A DNA stretch of 64,000 nucleotides. It comes from JAGOPY01 sp964619555 (GTDB lineage: Bacteria; Bacteroidota; Bacteroidia; Bacteroidales; JAGOPY01). The stretch is taken from NCBI GenBank assembly GCA_964619555.1, contig CAZUDV010000009.1:62001-126000 (forward strand), read 5' to 3'. Below are positions 35,723-44,779 of the stretch, piece by piece. Each line of letters begins with the position of its first letter. Position 1 is the stretch's first letter. Made by a program: the position numbers and the translations under genes. Below the pieces are notes generated by a model that worked only from the letters and a program-made list of their open reading frames with translations, was not told where the DNA came from and ran no database searches.

Positions 35723-36738
35723 AAAATATCTTTGTAGGAGAGTTTTACATTTGCCTCTATTTCATTTGCTGCCTTTTTTCCTAATATAAAGTCTATATTT
35801 GAAGCCTCAATTCCATCACCCGGTCTCTTAAGAGTTAGATTATCTTCAGAAAATAACTCACCCTGAGTTATTTTTCTAATTGTAAATATGCTTTTCCTTA
35901 CGATCACCTTATTCTTTATCTCTGAAGCACTAGGTTCTTTCCTACCGGACCCTCCAATCGCTATTTCCACATTCCTGATAGCGTTGACCATTGCTTTCAA
36001 TTCAACGGGATCCAGAGAGGCTTTATGGTCTGGTCCAGGAAGTTCTTTATCAATAGTAAAGTGCTTTTCGATCACTTTTGCTCCCATTGCAACTGCTGCA
36101 ATTGGAATTTCAATACCTAAAGTATGATCCGAGTAACCAATATTTACTTTAAAAGCTTCAGCAATAGTATTCATTGCTTTGAGGTTTACATCTTCATATG
36201 GCGTTGGGTATTCAGTATTGCAATGCAATACAATTATATCTTTCATCTCAACTCCATTATTTTTAAGAGTTCTTAAAGCAATTTCGATTTCACCAAGTGT
36301 TGCCATTCCAGTTGAAAGAATTACTGGCTTTCCTTTTTTGGCTACTTTTCTAAGAAATAGTAGATTGGTCAGTTCACCAGAACCAATTTTTATATAATCC
36401 AATTCATATTGATCAATTTGATCTAAACTGATGAAGTCAGCAACAGAGGTTAAGAACCCGATATTCTTAGTGCCGCAATATTGTTTTAAATCTTTGAAAT
36501 CTGCATATGAAAGCTCAAGATTTTTGATCATATCAAATTGGGACTCCAATTCACCTGTATTGGTTTTTTGGTAAGAAGCCTTTGGTGCAGATTTATCAAC
36601 GATTAACTCTGTTTTGAATATTTGAAATTTAATATAATCGACTCTTGCATTGACAGCCTCATCAATTAATTTATACGCTAATCTAATGTCACCATTATGA
36701 TTGACTCCTGCTTCTGCGATTATTATTACATCACCCAT
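35716..36738 (-). CDS. N-acetylneuraminate/legionaminate-type synthase (NeuB/LegI)
   Basis: The 340-aa enzyme condenses phosphoenolpyruvate with an acylated mannosamine-like sugar. The N-terminal TIM barrel carries IAEAGVNHNGD (7-17), YIKFQ, YIKIGSGELTNL, HCNTEYPTPYEDVNL and GYSDHTLG. The C-terminal SAF (antifreeze-like) domain starts near 285 (RKSIFTIRKITQGE). NeuB, LegI and PseI are hard to separate by eye; LegB and LegC partners favour LegI. Confidence 0.94.
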   Translation of the reverse strand: MGDVIIIAEAGVNHNGDIRLAYKLIDEAVNARVDYIKFQIFKTELIVDKSAPKASYQKTNTGELESQFDMIKNLELSYADFKDLKQYCGTKNIGFLTSVADFISLDQIDQYELDYIKIGSGELTNLLFLRKVAKKGKPVILSTGMATLGEIEIALRTLKNNGVEMKDIIVLHCNTEYPTPYEDVNLKAMNTIAEAFKVNIGYSDHTLGIEIPIAAVAMGAKVIEKHFTIDKELPGPDHKASLDPVELKAMVNAIRNVEIAIGGSGRKEPSASEIKNKVIVRKSIFTIRKITQGELFSEDNLTLKRPGDGIEASNIDFILGKKAANEIEANVKLSYKDILW

Positions 36739-36739
36739 T

Positions 36740-37744
36740 TTAGAATCTGTATTTTAACAAATAGTTATTATACTTTTCAACCTTCTCAGGATATTTTTCT
36801 TGCCATTGTCTAACCACTGCATTATATACAGAGAAATCATGAATTCTTTTTCCAATGAAAAAAGGCAGCCTTGTTTTTGAGAAATTAGCTTTAAACTTCA
36901 ATAAACTATCATCAATTGCTTTGGACCTGCCTCCACCAAGGTGAAAAAGTTTTGCGCCGCATTTTTGAGCATATTTGACGGCCTCATCTAACAAGAAATT
37001 ATTAACTGAATTATCTGAATGTTCTTTACGACCTGATAGATGATAATGGAAGTAATCACCATACATAAAAAATATGGATGAACAAACCACTGAACCATTC
37101 TTCTCAATTATATTGAATAGGAAAGCGGAATCAGACAAAAGTTTAAAAGTATTATAAAAAAACTCTTTGTCAAAGTAATAGTATCTTTCTGCATTAGCCA
37201 TCTTCATGCTCTGATGGTATAAATCAATAAAGATATCAATCTGATAAATAGAAGGTTTATTGAGAATCTCACACACAAGTCCTGATTTATGAGCTTTTCT
37301 TATCATATTTCTGTTTTTAGAAGAATACTCATCCGACCAGATTTTTTCATATGGTTGATTAAGGTTTAAAGCGACAGTAAATCTATCAAAGATCACTGAC
37401 AAGTGGTTTTCAGAAAATCTATAATTTTCATTAAAAGGATGAAATCGAGTAAACTCTGCTATTATTCTATTTTGGTAACAGAATTCCTCAAATACATGAT
37501 AAAATTCATCAATAAAACTATTATTTAGTGAATTACTGATAACGCCATTATAACCATAAGCTCCTTGAATATCATAATAATCTTTCTCTAAATTAAAGCC
37601 AAGATCATTTATTGGATTAATTAGGAAGGGATAATATGCAAACTCACCTTTATTATTTTCATAGCGAAAGAAATGTGTTTTACCATTGCCCATTGTTTCG
37701 AATAAAAGATAATAATGCTCATTATAATAAATATCCTCAATCAT
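36740..37744 (-). CDS. FemAB/GNAT-like acyltransferase of the glycan locus
   Basis: The 334-aa protein has the Acetyltransf_6 pattern: an early FFRYENNKGEFAYYPFLI, a central WSDEYSSKNRNMIRKAHKSGLV and a late FMYGDYFHYHLSGR ... AKLFHLGGGRS. FemAB-like enzymes in glycan loci add acyl or aminoacyl groups to amino sugars. It ends 1 bp before the NeuB start, so it belongs to the nonulosonic block. It could serve at the 5-NH2 or 7-NH2 group, but this is inference. Confidence 0.78.
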   Translation of the reverse strand: MIEDIYYNEHYYLLFETMGNGKTHFFRYENNKGEFAYYPFLINPINDLGFNLEKDYYDIQGAYGYNGVISNSLNNSFIDEFYHVFEEFCYQNRIIAEFTRFHPFNENYRFSENHLSVIFDRFTVALNLNQPYEKIWSDEYSSKNRNMIRKAHKSGLVCEILNKPSIYQIDIFIDLYHQSMKMANAERYYYFDKEFFYNTFKLLSDSAFLFNIIEKNGSVVCSSIFFMYGDYFHYHLSGRKEHSDNSVNNFLLDEAVKYAQKCGAKLFHLGGGRSKAIDDSLLKFKANFSKTRLPFFIGKRIHDFSVYNAVVRQWQEKYPEKVEKYNNYLLKYRF

Positions 37745-37777
37745 TTATATATAGATAAATTAATTTCAGACATTTAT

Positions 37778-38338
37778 TTAATCATTCCAATATTTCGTTT
37801 TTTCAACAACTTCAATATAATCCTCTTTAGTGATTCCAATAAGAAATTTGTCCCAAAATTTGTTTTGTCTGAAGTACCATCTCCTTGCAACACCTTCTTT
37901 CTTCCAACCGCATTTCTCAAGATATAATTTTTTAGAAGGTTCATTGTATTCAATAATAGAACTATCGATTCGATTCAAGCCCAGTTCCTCAAAAGCATAC
38001 CTCATAATGGTAAAAACGACATCAACGCCAATACCCTTTCCTCGAGTAACACTTTCTCCAAGTAACATTCCATGAAAAGCATTTTTATCCTTCCAATTGA
38101 TATTGACAAGATTTGCTGTTCCAATTAACCCAAGCTCGTTATGGTCTATTGCAAATCTCATATTCAAGTCATCATTTGATATTCTTATTAACCAGTTCTC
38201 CATTACTATTTCTGAACTAGGTGCATGCCATCCTCCAAGATAATATTGAATTTCAGGGTCATTTGACCACTTTTGCAGCAGATCTAGATCACTCTTTTCA
38301 ATAGCACGCAATACAATACTTTTTCCTTTAATATTCAT
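37778..38338 (-). CDS. GNAT N-acetyltransferase (RimJ/RimL-like), LegH candidate
   Basis: The 186-aa GNAT protein has VLRAIEKSDLDLLQKWSNDPE at the N-terminus, IGTANLVNINWKDKNAFHGMLLGESVTRGKGIGVDVVFTIMRYAFEELGLNRI with the acetyl-CoA motif RGKGIG, and the usual EKCGWKKEGVARR end. Its position after LegC and before the NeuB block fits LegH, which acetylates the 4-amino group that LegC installs. A general role in the locus is also possible. Confidence 0.8.
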   Translation of the reverse strand: MNIKGKSIVLRAIEKSDLDLLQKWSNDPEIQYYLGGWHAPSSEIVMENWLIRISNDDLNMRFAIDHNELGLIGTANLVNINWKDKNAFHGMLLGESVTRGKGIGVDVVFTIMRYAFEELGLNRIDSSIIEYNEPSKKLYLEKCGWKKEGVARRWYFRQNKFWDKFLIGITKEDYIEVVEKTKYWND

Positions 38339-38353
38339 AATTATGTTTTGATG

Positions 38354-39385
38354 TTAACCGGTTAAGCATTCAATTTGTCTTTCAATATCATTTGCAGAAA
38401 TTCTCTGATCCACAAGCAGAGATAATGAATTTATAGCCATTAATCTAGAAATTTCCGAAATAGAATTATAATCAGTTAAAGGCCAATGAACAGGCAAAAA
38501 TATATTATTTTGGGCAAGGCGATTTCTAACATCGTTTCTGTTTTTTACAAGGATGGGAACATTCAACGGAATTGTTGATTCATTGTATGGAAAGATAAAA
38601 TTAATCCCTTTCATTTTGCCCATTTCATAAATTAGTTTGTTGTTTTCTTTTCGTTTTCGTGCAATATTTTCAATATTGATTATTTTTTCAAATAGGTATT
38701 TCGATATAATTGAACTTTGTGTTGGCTCTTCTTCTTTCGCAAGTTCCACTTCTCCTTCTTTGAAAAATTTTAGATATAATTCGTCATCTAACTCAAGAAA
38801 TTTAAATATAGAACCTAATAGCTTTTTATTATAAGAATTTGATGCTTTAAGGTCTTTATCCTGCGTAAAAATTTCAACATTAGTATGAATTAACGCTCCA
38901 TCCGGTATGGCGAAATGTTTACGAAGACTTGTGAAGGAAAAATCCGCTTTTGAACTATATAGTGTCCAAAATGATTGTACCTGATCACTTATTGTAAAAA
39001 TATCAGGTCTGATAGATTTTATAGTTTTGATTATTATATTATCATCAGTAAAGCCAAAGTAATTAACCGTTAGAATACTTTCTTCAAATTTTACATTGGG
39101 AAGATAATCTAAAGGAAAAAGAAAATTATCTTCCTTAAGTTCATAAAACTTAATCAAAAAACCGGTTTTTTTGCAGGTATCAATTACTGATGGGCATATA
39201 TAATAAGGCACATGGATTGTTTTCCTTTTCAGTTTACCCACATAATGAAGGATTACCATTAAAGCACTCCTTCCACTTGAATACATGATAAGATCTTGTT
39301 TGGGGGTATAATTTGCGAATAAATTAAGTGTTGATGGATCAATCGCGAATTCCCCACCCACTTTCTTTACGCTAGGATGTTTCAT
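38354..39385 (-). CDS. DegT/DnrJ-like PLP-fold protein, diverged
   Basis: The 343-aa protein has a DegT-type N-terminal fold (YSSGRSALMVIL, HVPYYICPSVIDTCKKTGF, ILTVNYFGFTDD). The PLP-lysine region reads FTSLRKHFAIPDGALIH, where a lysine follows LR as in the LRKxxxxPDG variant of the family. It differs strongly from its neighbour LegC. I take ATG 39385 (MKHPSVKK) as the start; the frame is open 48 nt further upstream, into LegC. It overlaps the LegC stop by 14 nt. It may be a second aminotransferase or a dehydratase of the locus. Confidence 0.65.
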   Translation of the reverse strand: MKHPSVKKVGGEFAIDPSTLNLFANYTPKQDLIMYSSGRSALMVILHYVGKLKRKTIHVPYYICPSVIDTCKKTGFLIKFYELKEDNFLFPLDYLPNVKFEESILTVNYFGFTDDNIIIKTIKSIRPDIFTISDQVQSFWTLYSSKADFSFTSLRKHFAIPDGALIHTNVEIFTQDKDLKASNSYNKKLLGSIFKFLELDDELYLKFFKEGEVELAKEEEPTQSSIISKYLFEKIINIENIARKRKENNKLIYEMGKMKGINFIFPYNESTIPLNVPILVKNRNDVRNRLAQNNIFLPVHWPLTDYNSISEISRLMAINSLSLLVDQRISANDIERQIECLTG

Positions 39386-40547
39386 TGACACCACTTGGTA
39401 TATTAACAATTCTTTCTTGCTGGAACCGGGCATTTTCTAGATTATCGGTTTGGCAGTTCCTAAACATTGGCAGATTGCTCATTAATTCCCAGGAGGGCCT
39501 TGTCATGACAAGATTTTTATTGCTGAATTCAAGGAAATCATCCCTTTCCTTACGGTCATTCATTACGATTGAATTCAGCCAGTAATTTGATCTAGAATTC
39601 TCTGGTTCGGCAATGAATTTCCAGTTTGTTCCCCGAAAAAATTCCTGATATCTAGTCGCAATCTCCCTTTTATTCCTTACAAACCCCTCCAGTTGTTCTA
39701 ATTGTGCGAGGCCAAGTGCTGCATTGATGTTTGGCATCCGGTAATTATAGCCGATTTCGTCATGCACAAACTCCCACGGATGGGGGACCTTGGCCTGGGT
39801 TGTCAGATGCTTGGCATGCTTTCCCATCTCTTCATCCGAGAATAAAAGCATTCCACCTCCTCCAGTGGTGAGGATTTTATTTCCATTAAAGCTCAGCACG
39901 CCTATTGTCCCAAATGTGCCGGTATGGACTCCCTTGTATAAGCTTCCGAGGCTTTCCGCAGCATCCTCCACTACCGGAATATTAAATTCGTCGCAAATGG
40001 AAACGATATCATCGATGCGCACCGGATGGCCATAGGTGTGCATTGGGACACATGCACTGATCCGTTTGCCTGTTTTTTTATTAATAGTTCCCGGCTCATG
40101 AGTTGCTTTGTTTTTGTGTTGAATGGTTGATTGGATGAGCCAGTTCTTCAACGCCTTTGGTGAAAGTCCAAGTGTATCCGGATCAATATCTAGGAATACA
40201 GGTTTGGCCCCGCAATATGTAATGGCATTAGCTGTTGCAATAAAAGTAAGCGGCTGGGTGATCACTTCAGTGTCTCTTTCCACGCCGACAAGCATTAGGG
40301 CCAGATGTAGGGCGTTTGTGCCATTTACAAATACCACTGCTTTCCTGGCCCCGGTGTATTCAGCCATCTTGTTTTCAAACTCATCTACAAATTTCCCAAC
40401 AGAACTGACAAAAGTGGAATCGATACATTCTTCCAGGTATTGTTTTTCATTGCCTTTGAATACCGGTGCGTGAAGTGAGATTAAACCTTCCGGGACAGCA
40501 TACAGGTCACGTATGAACTCAATAATTTCCTTAAAGCCCTTCTGCAT
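39372..40547 (-). CDS. Legionaminic-type aminotransferase LegC (DegT/DnrJ/EryC1/StrS family)
   Basis: This PLP enzyme (391 aa from the ATG at 40547) has the DegT signature: VNGTNALHLALMLVGV, QPLTFIATANAITYCGAKPVFLDIDPDTLGL, VEDAAESLGS and SFNGNKILTTGGGGMLL, which carries the Schiff-base lysine in NGNK. It is expected to aminate the 4-keto sugar produced by LegB. The start is 1 bp after the LegB stop, so the genes are coupled; a longer frame to 40610 would read into LegB. Confidence 0.92.
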   Translation of the reverse strand: MQKGFKEIIEFIRDLYAVPEGLISLHAPVFKGNEKQYLEECIDSTFVSSVGKFVDEFENKMAEYTGARKAVVFVNGTNALHLALMLVGVERDTEVITQPLTFIATANAITYCGAKPVFLDIDPDTLGLSPKALKNWLIQSTIQHKNKATHEPGTINKKTGKRISACVPMHTYGHPVRIDDIVSICDEFNIPVVEDAAESLGSLYKGVHTGTFGTIGVLSFNGNKILTTGGGGMLLFSDEEMGKHAKHLTTQAKVPHPWEFVHDEIGYNYRMPNINAALGLAQLEQLEGFVRNKREIATRYQEFFRGTNWKFIAEPENSRSNYWLNSIVMNDRKERDDFLEFSNKNLVMTRPSWELMSNLPMFRNCQTDNLENARFQQERIVNIPSGVNETS

Positions 40548-40548
40548 T

Positions 40549-41532
40549 TTAAAGATTAAAAAGCCGTGACTTAAATTTATGAAGATTTGCAGGATCAGCA
40601 TACCATTCAATAGTCATTTTCAGACCATTTAGAAGTGACACCTTTGGCTGATAATCGGTTAGTTCCTTAATGAGGGTATTGTCACCACGTAGGCGGAAGA
40701 CTTCAGAACTTTTTGGGCGAATACGTTGTTCATCTTCTATAAACTGGACGCTACTGCCCATAAGATCCTTGATTAAATTCAATGTGTCTTCCATGGAGAT
40801 CTCACTGTTTGAAGATATATTGATCTCTTTGCCAATGGTATTCTTACTTTCACTAATGGCATGGAATCCCCGGCAAATGTCCTTTACAAAATTAAAATCC
40901 CGTGTAGGGGAAAGGTCTCCTAACTTGATTACCTGTTGTCCTGTAGCTATTTGAGTAATGATAGTGGGTATGATCGCTCTTGCAGATTGCCTGGGGCCGT
41001 ATGTGTTAAACGGCCTTGCGATCGTCACGGGTAATTCAAACGCATTATAAAAGCTCAGCGCCATCATATCAGCTCCTATTTTGCTAGCGCTATATGGTGA
41101 TTGCGGTTGCTTCGGGTGCTTTTCGTCGATGGGAACATACTGTGAGGTGCCATAAACTTCTGATGTTGAGGTGTGGATCACCCTGATATTACCGTTTTCC
41201 CGGGCCGCCTGACAAATATTCAGGGTTCCTTTCACATTGGTGTCCACATAGGAATCCGGAGCGACATAAGAATATGGAATGGCGATTAGAGCGGCTAGAT
41301 GAAAAATAATATCAACACCTTTCACCAGTTCTTTGCAAAAATGCGGGTCACGGACATCTCCAGTTACAATTTCAAGATGTTCATTTTCGGGAATATCTTC
41401 GAGCCACCCCCAATAATTAAAAGAATTGTAATATGAAAGCGCTCTCACATGATAGCCCCTCTCGAGTAACATCTCTGTAAGGTGAGAGCCGATAAAACCG
41501 TCTGCTCCGGTTATGAGCGCTTTTCTATTCAT
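40549..41532 (-). CDS. NAD-dependent nucleotide-sugar 4,6-dehydratase LegB
   Basis: The 327-aa extended SDR enzyme has GADGFIGSH (8-16), IIFHLAALIAIPYSY, the catalytic TSTSEVYGTSQYVPI and YSASKIGAD, and ARPFNTYGPRQSARAIIPTI. The long-range match to LegB over other dehydratases is the WGWLEDIPE region after the Rossmann start. It gives the 4-keto-6-deoxy sugar nucleotide for LegC. Start ATG at 41532 overlaps the Wzx stop by 4 nt. Confidence 0.92.
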   Translation of the reverse strand: MNRKALITGADGFIGSHLTEMLLERGYHVRALSYYNSFNYWGWLEDIPENEHLEIVTGDVRDPHFCKELVKGVDIIFHLAALIAIPYSYVAPDSYVDTNVKGTLNICQAARENGNIRVIHTSTSEVYGTSQYVPIDEKHPKQPQSPYSASKIGADMMALSFYNAFELPVTIARPFNTYGPRQSARAIIPTIITQIATGQQVIKLGDLSPTRDFNFVKDICRGFHAISESKNTIGKEINISSNSEISMEDTLNLIKDLMGSSVQFIEDEQRIRPKSSEVFRLRGDNTLIKELTDYQPKVSLLNGLKMTIEWYADPANLHKFKSRLFNL

Positions 41533-43004
41533 TTGCGTACTTTCCTTATCAAATCTTTCAGGTCTAATCTCTTATCTAACTCAATAAGAGAATGAATAGA
41601 TGAAGTAATTATAATGATACTTCCTAGAATATAAGCTGGCGTGTTGCTAAAATAATTTACAATTAAAAAACAACTCAATCCAAATAAAAATTGGATAATA
41701 AATATTCTTAAAAACACTTTTGTGAATTTAAAATCATATTTCATATGAATGAAAAAAAAAACCTCAGTAAAATATATAATGTATGTGATTAAAAATGAAA
41801 TGCCCAACCCATTTAAATTATAGAAATAATAAAAAACAATATTTAAGGTTAACATGATCATGTTAATTATAAATTCTGTTAAGAAGAATAATTTTGATGC
41901 TCCTTTGGCAAGAAACAAATAACCCATTGGCCAACTACCGGCTTTAAAAAACATACCTAGCGCTGCCCACTGAATCATTCCATTTATACTAACAAATTTG
42001 CTTGAATAAAGCAATATGACTACCCAATTTATGAAGACCAGAAAGACATTAAGAATAGGACCTAAAACTAATAGAGTAATCTCTGCTTGTTGATTAATAG
42101 TTTGACCTGATTTACTATTATCGATTGCAACCGCTGACAACCTTGGGTAATAGTCCGTGCTCATCGCAGAAAATATAAGTCCAACATAAGTATTTATTAT
42201 TGCAAATCCTGCCCCATATAGACCAACATCTTCAACCCCGCCGGTATTACTAATATAAATCCGTAACAAGTATGCCGCCCCTATAGTGATTAATCCACTA
42301 ATACTAAGCATAAAACCCATAGTCAGCATTTCTTTTCCTTTAAGAATGGTTGTATTTCGGGAAATCGGCACCTTTTCAACTTTTATTTTACTTGCAAAAT
42401 ACCAGGCACGAAGCATGTTGATGATGGATGTAACGATTATGGCGGGCACGATGCCATCAATGCCCCAAAGATAATACAGGGGTAATGAGAAGGTTAAACC
42501 GAAAAGTGCACCGGTAAGATTGGCATTAGCAAGATACTTGATTTTACGCAATCCTTGTAATAATACCAATTGTCCTGTACTAATCTGGTTAAAAAGAAGA
42601 GTTATTGACAACCAGATAAATGCCAGTGTATAGCTTCTGTCTCCAAACGTCAATTGGCTGAGCCAGGGAGAAAGAATCAAGGTCATGATTGATCCTAGTA
42701 ATCCAGTAATCCAAACCCAACGTCGTAAAACCTTAATTATGATGGCCACCTGTTCTGTGTCCTTATTACTATTAGCTTCAGCGATGTTTTTAACGGCGCT
42801 AGTTCTCAATCCAAAATTGGTTAAACCAGCTACTAATCCTATGGTTGAATTCAAAAGACTGTTAATACCCATTCCAGCTGGGCCTAATAATACAGCAATC
42901 GCCTTTGAACGAATTATTTGAACAATGATTTGAACCACTTGGACCCCTCCAAATACAGAGGTTGCTTTCATTATTTGTCGATAGCTTGAAATTTCTCTTG
43001 TCAT
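41529..43004 (-). CDS. Polysaccharide flippase (Wzx / O-antigen translocase)
   Basis: The 491-aa protein has about 12-14 transmembrane helices and a Wzx/PST pattern: MKATSVFGGVQVVQIIVQIIRSKAIAVLLGPAGMGINSLLNSTIGL at the N-terminus, and FMLSISGLITIGAAYLLRIYISN in the middle. It carries lipid-linked repeat units across the inner membrane for Wzy. A candidate -7 element (TAATTTTG) lies at 43068-43075, 63 nt upstream. Confidence 0.88.
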   Translation of the reverse strand: MTREISSYRQIMKATSVFGGVQVVQIIVQIIRSKAIAVLLGPAGMGINSLLNSTIGLVAGLTNFGLRTSAVKNIAEANSNKDTEQVAIIIKVLRRWVWITGLLGSIMTLILSPWLSQLTFGDRSYTLAFIWLSITLLFNQISTGQLVLLQGLRKIKYLANANLTGALFGLTFSLPLYYLWGIDGIVPAIIVTSIINMLRAWYFASKIKVEKVPISRNTTILKGKEMLTMGFMLSISGLITIGAAYLLRIYISNTGGVEDVGLYGAGFAIINTYVGLIFSAMSTDYYPRLSAVAIDNSKSGQTINQQAEITLLVLGPILNVFLVFINWVVILLYSSKFVSINGMIQWAALGMFFKAGSWPMGYLFLAKGASKLFFLTEFIINMIMLTLNIVFYYFYNLNGLGISFLITYIIYFTEVFFFIHMKYDFKFTKVFLRIFIIQFLFGLSCFLIVNYFSNTPAYILGSIIIITSSIHSLIELDKRLDLKDLIRKVRK

Positions 43005-43657
43005 TTTTCAGTAGATACCTTGAAGAATAATCAAGGTCAAATTCATACCTAGAATAAAAATTGTTGCCAAAATTATAACCTAATGATTCTTTTCTATCGT
43101 TAAAGATTTTATTATTTTATAACTTGGGTTAACATAAGATAGTTTTGCAAATAGAATATTTCTTCTGACAACTGGTTTGAGATTTAACCTTAATCAAGGA
43201 ATGCAAGTGTCAGTGTTTCCTGAAGATCACCAAGATTACTTCTAACAATATTTTCAAAATTGAAATAATTAAATAGTTTTTTCCAAAGTATTGGGACTAA
43301 TATTGAAAAAATAGCATAAAAAAATCTTCATATAGTAATGAAATAATGCTTTATAGGTTAAACTTCTTTATCCCTTTTAAACACTTGAAATAGTTGGAGT
43401 TAAAAAGAAAACATAGCATTTACCGGTTTTCTAATGTCATGTAAATTTTTCCCAGTCGATTCTGATTTATAAAGATGATTATTAGGGATTTCGTTGAGTA
43501 TTTTTGACTGTCTTATACCAATATTACTAAATTCAGTACATTAGAGTTTATATAAAAGGTCACTTGAAGGGTTAATTTTGAATTAATGGCGGGCCAAAAT
43601 GAACAAATATTTTTTACATTTAATGGATAAATATGAAACGATAAAATATTTCGCTTG
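43005..43657. other. 653-bp AT-rich gap without a supported gene
   Basis: Apart from the -7-like TAATTTTG at 43068-43075 I see no promoter pair, RNA gene or conserved ORF. On the minus strand a 46-codon open frame (about 43398-43535, ending in TAA, containing ESTGKNLHDIRKPVNAMFSF) has no start codon near its 5' end and no family I know. The gap separates the Fdt block from wzx and may hold a leader or a decayed gene. Confidence 0.4.
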
Positions 43658-44779
43658 CTAAAAGAAATCAACTATTCTTTCAGTGATTTTAATCAACTCT
43701 TCATGACTCATCAATGGACTTATTGGCAAACTCAACACCTCTTCATGTATTTTTTCTGTAATTGGTAACGAGATAAAATTCCATTCCTTATATGCCAGTT
43801 GCTTATGCGGGGGAATGGGATAATGGATCATCGTTTGAATACCTTGCTCTTGAAGATATTTTTGGAGTGCATCACGCTTCGGATGTCGTATAACAAAGAG
43901 GTGCCAGGTATGGGATTTCTGATTTCTGATTTCTGCTTTCAGAATGCCATGATCCGGTAGAATTATTTCCGGATGATTGATGTTATCGCAGTAAAATTGA
44001 GCTATTTCACGCCGCTGCTGGTTTTCTCTATCAAGATACTTTAGCTTTATATCCAGAAAAGCAGCTTGTATCTCATCGAGGCGACTGTTCAACCCCTTGT
44101 AGTCATTGTAATACTTCTTTCCACTTCCATAGTTACCTAGGCTCTTGACCATGTTCGCCAATTCTTCATCATTTGTGGTTATTGCACCTCCGTCTCCCAT
44201 TGCTCCAAGGTTTTTTCCTGGATAAAAACTGAATCCGGATGCATCACCCAATGAACCAGAATGGCGATCATTCCAAATGGCTCCCATAGCTTGGGCATTG
44301 TCTTCGATTAATTTTAGGTTATGCTTTTGCGCAATCTCGTAAAGTCTATTACTCCAACAAATCTGTCCATATAGATGAACTATCATTATGGCACGCGTAC
44401 GCGAAGTAATTTGTTCCTCCACCAAAGAAATATCCAAATTATAAGTATTAATATTTGGTTCAACCAGAACGGGTTTAAGGCGGTTATCTGTTATTGCTAA
44501 TATAGATGCAATGAAGGTATTTGCCGGCACTATTATCTCATCACCCTCCTTCATAAATCCCATTTCGATATAAGCTTTTAGAATCAGCCTAAGAGCATCA
44601 AGTCCATTTGCAACCCCTATAGCATATTTCGATCCAATAAAGCTAGCTAAGTGGTTCTCAAATCTTTTTACCCTTTCTCCCAATAAATACCACCCACTAT
44701 CTATCACCTCACCAGCCACACGCTTAAGTTCATCGGCATACTGCCTATTAATCCCTTGAAGGTCGAGAAATTTAATCAT
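43658..44779 (-). CDS. dTDP-3-amino-3,6-dideoxyhexose transaminase (FdtB/QdtB-like)
   Basis: The 373-aa DegT-family enzyme has FLDLQGINRQY, VANGLDALRLILKAY, VPANTFIASILAITDNRLKPVLVEP, EDNAQAMGA and SFYPGKNLGAMGDGGAI with the Schiff-base lysine in PGKN. This is typical of FdtB/QdtB, which aminate the 3-keto sugar from the FdtA/QdtA isomerase. Residues 280-289 (KAEIRNQKSH) are encoded by a heptamer array at 43914-43941 and look inserted. It overlaps the acyltransferase gene by 8 nt. Confidence 0.88.
   Translation of the reverse strand: MIKFLDLQGINRQYADELKRVAGEVIDSGWYLLGERVKRFENHLASFIGSKYAIGVANGLDALRLILKAYIEMGFMKEGDEIIVPANTFIASILAITDNRLKPVLVEPNINTYNLDISLVEEQITSRTRAIMIVHLYGQICWSNRLYEIAQKHNLKLIEDNAQAMGAIWNDRHSGSLGDASGFSFYPGKNLGAMGDGGAITTNDEELANMVKSLGNYGSGKKYYNDYKGLNSRLDEIQAAFLDIKLKYLDRENQQRREIAQFYCDNINHPEIILPDHGILKAEIRNQKSHTWHLFVIRHPKRDALQKYLQEQGIQTMIHYPIPPHKQLAYKEWNFISLPITEKIHEEVLSLPISPLMSHEELIKITERIVDFF
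43914..43941. repeat. Heptamer array GATTTCT (3 units plus one degenerate) inside the transaminase gene
   Basis: GATTTCT three times and then GCTTTCA run at 43914-43941 and are read in frame as AEIRNQKS in the transaminase, in the loop before the C-terminal HLFVIRH strand. Confidence 0.85.

Noticed and set aside
43398..43535. 46-codon open frame in the gap upstream of wzx
   Set aside because: No start codon near its 5' end and no recognised motif; kept only as a note in the gap feature.
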